Shown here one piece after another: positions 58,980-64,000 of a DNA stretch of 64,000 bases. Numbering within the stretch: position 1 is the first letter of the stretch; every line of letters starts with the position of its first letter. The notes beneath the pieces were generated by a model, which ran no database searches, had not been told where the DNA came from, and worked only from the letters and a program-made list of their open reading frames with translations. Source of the stretch: Kofleriaceae bacterium (GTDB taxonomy: Bacteria; Myxococcota_A; Polyangia; Haliangiales; Haliangiaceae); contig JACKDR010000006.1 in assembly GCA_020633495.1 (NCBI GenBank), positions 62,001 to 126,000 on the forward strand. Direction: 5' to 3'. A program made the translations under genes and the position numbers.

Positions 58980-59849
58980 CTACTTCTTGGCGACCGTCGA
59001 GTAGACGCGGGCGTCGGGCGCCGGCGTCGCCGAGCGCGGGTCGAGCGCGAAGCTCTCCTGCTCGCCGGGGAACGCGCCGCTGCGGACGTCGCTGACGTAG
59101 GCCTGCACGGCGGTCCGGATGCGCAGCGACAGCTGCTCGAACCGGCGCACGAACTTGGGCTTGAACGAGTCGTCCATGCCGAGCATGTCGTAGCAGACCA
59201 GGACCTGGCCGTCGCAGCCGACCCCGGCGCCGATGCCGATCGTCGGCACCGCGACCGCCGCGGTGATCTCGGCGGCGATCTCGCTGGGGATGCCCTCGAG
59301 GACGATCGCGTAGGCGCCGGCCTCGGCGAGGGCGCGGGCGTCGTCGAGCAGGCGATCCTTGCCGCCGGGCTCGCGGCCCTGGATCTTGAAGCCGCCCATC
59401 TGGTGGAACGACTGCGGGGTCAGGCCGACGTGGCCCATGACCGGGATGCCGGCGGCGACCAGGCGGTAGACCAGCTCGGCGTGCTGGGCGCCGCCCTCGA
59501 GCTTGATCGCGTGGGCGCCGCCCTCCTTGACCATGCGGCCGGCGTTGGCCATGCCCTGCTCGATCGACGTCTGGTACGACATGAACGGCATGTCGCCGAC
59601 GACCTGCGCCCGCTGCGCGCCGCGGGCGACCGCGCGGCAGTGGTAGATGATCTCGTCGAGCGTGACCGGCAGCGTGGTGTCGTTGCCCTGGATGACCATG
59701 CCGAGCGAGTCACCGACGAGCAGGACGTCCGCGCCGGCCTCGTCGAGGAGGCGCGCAAACGTCGCGTCGTACGCGGTGAGCATGGCGATCTTCTCGCCGC
59801 GCTCCTTCATGGTCCGCAAGGTGTGGATGGTGACCTTCTGGGTCTTCAT
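58980..59849 (-). CDS. panB: 3-methyl-2-oxobutanoate hydroxymethyltransferase
   Basis: A 289-residue TIM-barrel enzyme making ketopantoate from alpha-ketoisovalerate and methylenetetrahydrofolate, the first committed step of pantothenate synthesis. MLTAYDATFARLLDEAGADV with LLVGDSLGMVIQGNDTTLPV carries the metal-binding Asp, GHVGLTPQSFHQMGGFKIQG is family-specific, and IGIGAGVGCDGQVLVCYDML forms the C-terminal active-site loop. ATG at 59849 with a GAGGG-like ribosome-binding site. Ketopantoate reductase (panE) is not nearby. Confidence 0.97.
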   Translation of the reverse strand: MKTQKVTIHTLRTMKERGEKIAMLTAYDATFARLLDEAGADVLLVGDSLGMVIQGNDTTLPVTLDEIIYHCRAVARGAQRAQVVGDMPFMSYQTSIEQGMANAGRMVKEGGAHAIKLEGGAQHAELVYRLVAAGIPVMGHVGLTPQSFHQMGGFKIQGREPGGKDRLLDDARALAEAGAYAIVLEGIPSEIAAEITAAVAVPTIGIGAGVGCDGQVLVCYDMLGMDDSFKPKFVRRFEQLSLRIRTAVQAYVSDVRSGAFPGEQESFALDPRSATPAPDARVYSTVAKK

Positions 59850-60033
59850 TCCGCCCTCGTTCGGGGCCGTGCCCCGTGCTTGATGTCATGCAGTCCGTCC
59901 GGTTTCCGTCTCGATCCACCGTGGTTTCGAGCGGGGACAGCCGCACCTGAGGTGTAGCACGGGCGCCGGGCCGGATCCCAGCCGGATCCCAGGCCTGTCT
60001 GGGCGAGGCTGGTTCGGTCGGCCGCGCCCGACG

Positions 60034-61383
60034 CTACCGGTAGACCAGCGGCATCGCTGCGGAAAGCCAGGTGCCCGGGGTCCTGGGGGCGGGCAGGGCC
60101 AGGCGCGCGGCGCCGCGCACGACGCAGCCGACCGCGGCCTCGGCGGTCTCGGCGTCGACGTCGCCGGTGGCGGTGATCGTGACCTGGGTGCCGGCCGGCG
60201 GCGCGGCCCGCGGCGGCGGCGGCCGGATCGTGCCGCCGTGGGGCCGGACCGGCTTGGCCGGGGCGGGCTTGCGCTTGGCGTTGCGGGGCGGGGGCGGCGC
60301 GGGTCGGCGCGCGGCGCCGGTGCCGGCGTCGGTGCGCGGCGGGCCGAGCACGGTGTGGCGCACGGTCAGCAGCAGCTGCGGCGCGTCGGCGAGGCAGGCG
60401 CGCAGCGTCGGCTCGATCCGGGTCATCGCCTTGACCACGGCGGCGTCGTCGATGACGTCGGTCTTGTCGACGCGGACCCGGGTGGCGACGTCGAAGCCGG
60501 CGAGGGCGTCGACGTGGTCGCGGGCGCGCGCCTGCCACGGCGTGTCGGCGGCCGCGTACTGGCGGAAGCGGACCAGCGCCAGCTCGGGCTGACCGGCGAA
60601 GGTCGCGGCCAGCGCCTGGTAGTAGAGGCGGTCGCTGGCGATCGCGAAGCCGCCCGGCGGATCGCCGGCGCGGTAGAGCTGCGGATCGCGGGCCAGCGCC
60701 ACGGTGCCGGCGGCCTCGGTGGCGGCGGGATCGCGGGCGCGATCCTCGGTGACGGCGAGCGCCCACGCGGCGTGGCTGTAGAAGGTGTCGGCGGGCGAGC
60801 CGTCGAGCGCGACCGTGAGCACGTCGCGGGCGTCGTCGAGGCGGCCCTGGGCCAGGTAGACCTCGCCGAGGCGGTAGTAGGTCTCGACGCGCTCGTCGCC
60901 GTGATCGACGAGGCGCTCGAGGGCGGCGGCGGCGCCGTCGAGATCGCCGGCGCGCGCGCGGCAGGTGCCGAGCGCCAGCGCCAGCGGCCGGGGCGCGGCG
61001 TGCCAGCCGGCGTCGATCGTCCACGCCTTGCCCAGGGCCTCGGCGCAGCCGGCCCAGTCGCCGGCGTCCTCGCGGACCAGGCCGAGCCAGGCCCAGGCGT
61101 CGGCGTGGTCGGGCAGCAGCGTGGTCGCCTCGTCGAGCATCTCGACCGCGGCGTCGCGGTTCTCGTCGGCGCGGCGGACCACCAGCTTGGCGGCGCGCTC
61201 GACCAGCGTGTCGTAGCGATCGCGCCCGGGCTCGATCGCGTTCTCCCAGAAGTCGGAGTACTGCTCGGCCTCGGCGTCGTGGTCGACCGGCGGCGGCGGG
61301 TAGCGGGTCGACTGGGCGTCGGCGCGGGCGGCGCCGGCCAGGCACGCGGCGCCGGCGAGCAGCGCGAGCCCGCGCGTGGTCAC
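60034..61383 (-). CDS. TPR-containing secreted protein, third of a TPR operon
   Basis: A 449-residue protein with a signal peptide (AGAACLAGAARADAQ) and several TPR repeats over about 60-330 (DHADAWAWLGLVREDAGDWA, VETYYRLGEVYLAQGRLDDA, ALDGSPADTFYSHAAWALAV). A Pro/Lys-rich linker leads to a C-terminal TonB-like or secretin-like beta domain (GTQVTITATGDVDAETAEAA). The GTG start overlaps the upstream TPR gene by four bases. Periplasmic protein-protein interaction is the likely role. Confidence 0.75.
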   Translation of the reverse strand: MTTRGLALLAGAACLAGAARADAQSTRYPPPPVDHDAEAEQYSDFWENAIEPGRDRYDTLVERAAKLVVRRADENRDAAVEMLDEATTLLPDHADAWAWLGLVREDAGDWAGCAEALGKAWTIDAGWHAAPRPLALALGTCRARAGDLDGAAAALERLVDHGDERVETYYRLGEVYLAQGRLDDARDVLTVALDGSPADTFYSHAAWALAVTEDRARDPAATEAAGTVALARDPQLYRAGDPPGGFAIASDRLYYQALAATFAGQPELALVRFRQYAAADTPWQARARDHVDALAGFDVATRVRVDKTDVIDDAAVVKAMTRIEPTLRACLADAPQLLLTVRHTVLGPPRTDAGTGAARRPAPPPPRNAKRKPAPAKPVRPHGGTIRPPPPRAAPPAGTQVTITATGDVDAETAEAAVGCVVRGAARLALPAPRTPGTWLSAAMPLVYR

Positions 61384-62531
61384 GGCCAGCCCCGCGGCGG
61401 CGGCTTCACCGTGCCGGGCTTGTCGGCCGTGCCGGGCTTGTCGCCCTTGCCGGCCTTGCCGGCCTTGTCGGCCTTGTCGGCCTTGTCGGCCTTGTCGGCC
61501 TTGTCGGTCCGGGTCGTTCCCTGGGTCCCGGTCGTGGCCGCGCCGGCCGCCGCCTGCGCCGCCTCGAGCGCGGCCTTGTTGGCGCGGGCCCGGGGCTGGA
61601 ACTCGGGGTGGGCGCCGGAGGCGAGGTAGACCCGCCACGCGACGATCGCGTCGTCGCTGCGGCCGAGGGCCTCCTCGATCAGCGCGAGGTAGTAGTAGAC
61701 CTCGCCGTCGGGCACGTAGAAGGTGCTGCCGCGCTGGACCTCGTCGACCCAGAGCTCGAACTGCTCGACGCCGAGCGCCTGGATGATCTCGCGGGCCTTG
61801 CCGCCCTGCTCGTCGCGATCGTAGGCGACCGCGAGGCCGTAGAAGATGCTCGGCGTCGGCGACAGCCGCACCGCCTCCTGGTAGGCCGCGATCGAGTCCT
61901 CGAGCCGGCCCGCCATCATGTCGCTCTCGGCGAGGTTGCCGAGCCAGATCGCCTTCTCGCGATCGATCGCGTTGGGCTCGCGATCGATCAACGCCTCGTA
62001 GTCGGCGATCGACAGCGCGATGTCCTCGGCAGTGGCCAGCTTGGTGTGGAGCAGGGCGCGGTCGAACAGCAGATCGGTGACCCGCGGATCCAGCGGCGCG
62101 AGCTGCTCGAAGGCGTGCCAGTGGGCGAGGACGCGCTTGGCCTGGGCGTCCTTGGTCTTGCCGGGGCCGCTGCACAGCTTGCTGACGACGCGGCAGTCCA
62201 GGTAGAAGGCGAACAGCACCTCGCCGGCGCGGAAGTGCGGCTCGGCCTCGGTGGGCTCGAGCGACGCCGCCAGCTCGTAGGCGTTGACCGCCGACTCGAC
62301 CAGCCGGATCGTCGCGCCGGTGCTGGTCGAGCCCGACGCGGCGAGGGTGGCGAAGCGATCGCCATCCTCCATGGCCTGGTCGTAGCCGGTCCGCGCCGCG
62401 GCCTCGTCCTCGGTCCGGCTGGCCTCGGCCCAGACGTCGTCGCCGTCGCCGGCGCGCGCCGGCGTCGCCAGCGCGGTCACCACCAGCGCCACCGCGGCGG
62501 CGCCGCGCGCGAGGGCGGTGCCGCGGCTCAT
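61380..62531 (-). CDS. TPR-containing secreted protein with KAD repeat tail, second of a TPR operon
   Basis: A 383-residue protein with a signal peptide (ALVVTALATPARA) and TPR-like helices (LVESAVNAYELAASLEPTEA, IALSIADYEALIDREPNAID, RLEDSIAAYQEAVRLSPTPS). The C-terminal tail is low complexity, with tandem Lys-Ala-Asp triplets (DKADKADKADKADKAGKAG), encoded by a 9-bp repeat at about 61425-61510. It overlaps its neighbours by four bases on both sides, so all three genes are coupled. It is likely periplasmic; the charged tail could bind DNA, polyanions or lipids. Confidence 0.75.
   Translation of the reverse strand: MSRGTALARGAAAVALVVTALATPARAGDGDDVWAEASRTEDEAAARTGYDQAMEDGDRFATLAASGSTSTGATIRLVESAVNAYELAASLEPTEAEPHFRAGEVLFAFYLDCRVVSKLCSGPGKTKDAQAKRVLAHWHAFEQLAPLDPRVTDLLFDRALLHTKLATAEDIALSIADYEALIDREPNAIDREKAIWLGNLAESDMMAGRLEDSIAAYQEAVRLSPTPSIFYGLAVAYDRDEQGGKAREIIQALGVEQFELWVDEVQRGSTFYVPDGEVYYYLALIEEALGRSDDAIVAWRVYLASGAHPEFQPRARANKAALEAAQAAAGAATTGTQGTTRTDKADKADKADKADKAGKAGKGDKPGTADKPGTVKPPPRGWP
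61425..61510. repeat. coding low-complexity repeat (TTGTCGGCC)n
   Basis: Nine-base units of TTGTCGGCC and TTGCCGGCC inside the second TPR gene, encoding (KAD)n/(KAG)n triplets. Copy number may vary between strains. Confidence 0.85.
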
Positions 62532-63595
62532 GGGTACGGCTGCGGGTACGGCGGGTAGCCCGACGGGGTGCCGGTGGTGGCGCCGGCGGCGCCCGCCGGC
62601 TTGGGCTTGGCCGCGGCCTCGAGGCGCTCGGCGAGCAGCTGGTCGATCGCGGCGACGTGATCGAGGGCGCGGCCGCGGAACGGCGCGCCGTCGCCGCCCT
62701 CGGCGTAGTGCAGCCACTCGGTGCGGGCCTCCTGCAGGTAGCCCTCGCTCTCGTAGAACAGGGCGAGGAAGTACTCGCGGTCGCGCGCCGGCACCAGCGG
62801 CAACGCCGCCAGCGACTGCTGGATCCGGTTGGCGTACTCGGTCGCCAGCTGGTTGCGCATGTCCTCGAGCACCCCGAACGCGGCGGTGATCTGCTCGTCG
62901 CGGTCGTACGCGACCGCCAGCGTGAACGCGAGCTGGACGGTCTCGTTCTGCCAGTAGTAGCTGTACTGCTGGCCGAGGTTGGGCGACAGCGCGTCGATCG
63001 CGTCGGCGGTGCGGCCGGTCTGCATCAGCGCCTCGCCCAGGGCGGCGAGGGCCTGGGCGCCGATCCCGGCGGGGCTGGCGGCGGCGCGCAGGTGGCGCAT
63101 CGCGTCCTCGGCGCGGCCGGCGCGCAGCATCGAGCGGCCGAGGCGCAGCGAGATCTCGGCGGGCGGGTCCTCCTCCGGCGGCAGCAGCGCCACGTAGGCC
63201 TGCAGGGCCTCGATCGCGGCCTGGGTCCGGCCCGACTCCTCGCCGATCCGGCCCATCCGCTCGAGCACGTCGCGGCGGGTGGGGTCGAGGCGGCGCGCGT
63301 ACTTCAGCATGCCCCAGGCGTCGTCGAGGACGCGCTGGCGCAGCTCGCCGGTCGGATCGCCGGCGTCGTAGTTCTGCCAGCTGACGACCTGGTTCCAGAT
63401 CTGATCGACCTTCTCCAGCACGACGCGGATCTGGTCGCCGTGCGGCTCGACCACCTCGCGCCAGAAGTCGTCCTCCGGCGGCTTGGGCGGCGGCGCGTAG
63501 TCGACCGCGTAGTCGGCGCGGGCCGGGCGCGGCGTCGCCGACAGCACGGCCAGGCCGGCGAGGGCCAGCAGGACCCGAGGAGCACGCAGGACCAT
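62528..63595 (-). CDS. TPR-containing secreted protein, first of a TPR operon
   Basis: A 355-residue protein with a signal peptide (LALAGLAVLSATPRPARA) and TPR repeats (AWGMLKYARRLDPTRRDVLE, RTQAAIEALQAYVALLPPEE, EISLRLGRSMLRAGRAEDAM). A Pro/Tyr-rich C-terminus ends PSGYPPYPQPYP. Like its two downstream neighbours it is exported and probably a scaffold. Operon order is 63595 to 60034 with four-base overlaps. The ATG at 63595 is used. Confidence 0.75.
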   Translation of the reverse strand: MVLRAPRVLLALAGLAVLSATPRPARADYAVDYAPPPKPPEDDFWREVVEPHGDQIRVVLEKVDQIWNQVVSWQNYDAGDPTGELRQRVLDDAWGMLKYARRLDPTRRDVLERMGRIGEESGRTQAAIEALQAYVALLPPEEDPPAEISLRLGRSMLRAGRAEDAMRHLRAAASPAGIGAQALAALGEALMQTGRTADAIDALSPNLGQQYSYYWQNETVQLAFTLAVAYDRDEQITAAFGVLEDMRNQLATEYANRIQQSLAALPLVPARDREYFLALFYESEGYLQEARTEWLHYAEGGDGAPFRGRALDHVAAIDQLLAERLEAAAKPKPAGAAGATTGTPSGYPPYPQPYP

Positions 63596-63683
63596 CCCCG
63601 CGAGTATGCGCGCCGGCCCGTGGTCGGGCCACCCCGAAGCGCGGCGAGCTGGGCGGTGAGCCGGGCCGCGACGTGGGCGGGGC

Positions 63684-63731
63684 GAGGGCGGGGACGATGG
63701 CGGGGACGATGGCGGGGACGATGGCGGGGAC
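63684..63731. repeat. 12-bp tandem repeat upstream of the TPR operon
   Basis: Three perfect GATGGCGGGGAC units (63696-63731) preceded by one imperfect unit, then GC-rich hairpins (CCCCGGGG arms near 63736-63760). They lie in the 259-bp divergent region between the TPR operon and the gene at 63855. No clear promoter was seen there. Confidence 0.85.
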
Positions 63732-63854
63732 GAGTCCCCGGGGGATGGAGCCCCGGGGCCCCGGATCGCCGGCGCCGGCGCGGTCGCGGTCGCGGCATTT
63801 CGCGCGCTTGCGGCCGTCGCGGATGTGGCAAGCCGCTTGCTCTAGAGACTCTCC

Positions 63855-64000
63855 GTGGACAGCGCGAGCGTCCTGAGAGCCGCCCTCGAGCTCTTCCGCG
63901 CCCGGCAGTTTCCGGGCGTCGCGGTCGTGTGCGCCGAGGCCCTCGAGGCCAGCCCTGACAACCTGCACCTGCACCTGCTTCGCGCCCGGGCGCTGATCGC
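63855..64000 (+). CDS. start of a TPR-like gene, cut by the window end
   Basis: A GTG at 63855 opens SASVLRAALELFRARQFPGV, then EALEASPDNLHLHLLRARAL, a helical pair of TPR type running off the right edge (48 residues seen). This is the usual N-terminus of TPR/sulfotransferase or Gln-rich TPR proteins, but the family cannot be fixed. It is divergent from the TPR operon. Confidence 0.55.
   Translation, partial: MDSASVLRAALELFRARQFPGVAVVCAEALEASPDNLHLHLLRARALI

Noticed and set aside
61425..61510. possible CRISPR-like array
   Set aside because: Units are 9 bp with no spacers and they encode Lys-Ala-Asp triplets in a real gene.

Overview
The window is 64 kb of very GC-rich (roughly three quarters G+C) bacterial DNA. 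The gene content points to a myxobacterium-like member of the Myxococcota, probably near the Kofleriaceae/Haliangium group: many secreted lipoproteins, 'DGD-x-CT-x-D-x-C' cysteine repeats with a MYXO-CTERM-like tail, OmpA-type surface proteins, a P-domain peptidase, frequent GTG starts and NtrC-type regulation. The assignment rests on these features, not on a marker gene. I saw no rRNA, tRNA, CRISPR array, prophage, transposase or replication origin.

Layout. 0-5.3 kb: a small membrane protein, a GAF-PAS-GGDEF diguanylate cyclase and a large AAA ATPase transcriptional regulator. 5.4-10.4 kb: a MYXO-CTERM/OmpA surface protein, a beta-propeller lipoprotein with a haem-type CxxCH motif, and a short-chain dehydrogenase. 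10.4-11.3 kb: a non-coding repeat block. 11.3-16.2 kb: a small zinc-ribbon gene interrupted by an in-frame TGA (candidate selenoprotein), an iron-type alcohol dehydrogenase, an alginate-export-like porin and a papain-like lipoprotein peptidase. 16.3-20.6 kb: a four-gene TolC/ABC/HlyD/FtsX efflux operon. 20.6-30.6 kb: an exopolysaccharide cluster (UDP-glucose dehydrogenase, methyltransferase, flippase, deacetylase and four glycosyltransferases, one fused to a PHP hydrolase). 30.8-34.1 kb: a TonB-dependent receptor. 34.2-39.2 kb: MAPEG, methyltransferase-like, RsmE, acyl-CoA dehydrogenase and a lipoprotein. 39.4-44.3 kb: two DUF4139 paralogues coupled to an RlmK-like rRNA methyltransferase. 44.3-53.7 kb: lipoproteins, a sensor kinase/NtrC-type regulator pair and envelope proteins. 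53.8-55.9 kb: groES-groEL with a perfect CIRCE operator. 56.1-59.9 kb: a coupled pair of unknown genes and panC/panB. 60-64 kb: a three-gene TPR operon and the start of another TPR gene.

Two themes stand out. First, the gene at 11326-11751 reads through an in-frame TGA into a conserved-looking zinc-ribbon half, and a hairpin of the bacterial SECIS type sits at the expected distance downstream. This is the best candidate for something undescribed. Second, at least seven otherwise intact genes carry small frame changes, mostly in G/C runs, and some of these compensate each other within one gene. That pattern is better explained by uncorrected base-call or assembly indels than by decay, so the affected genes are annotated as CDS with the break positions given.
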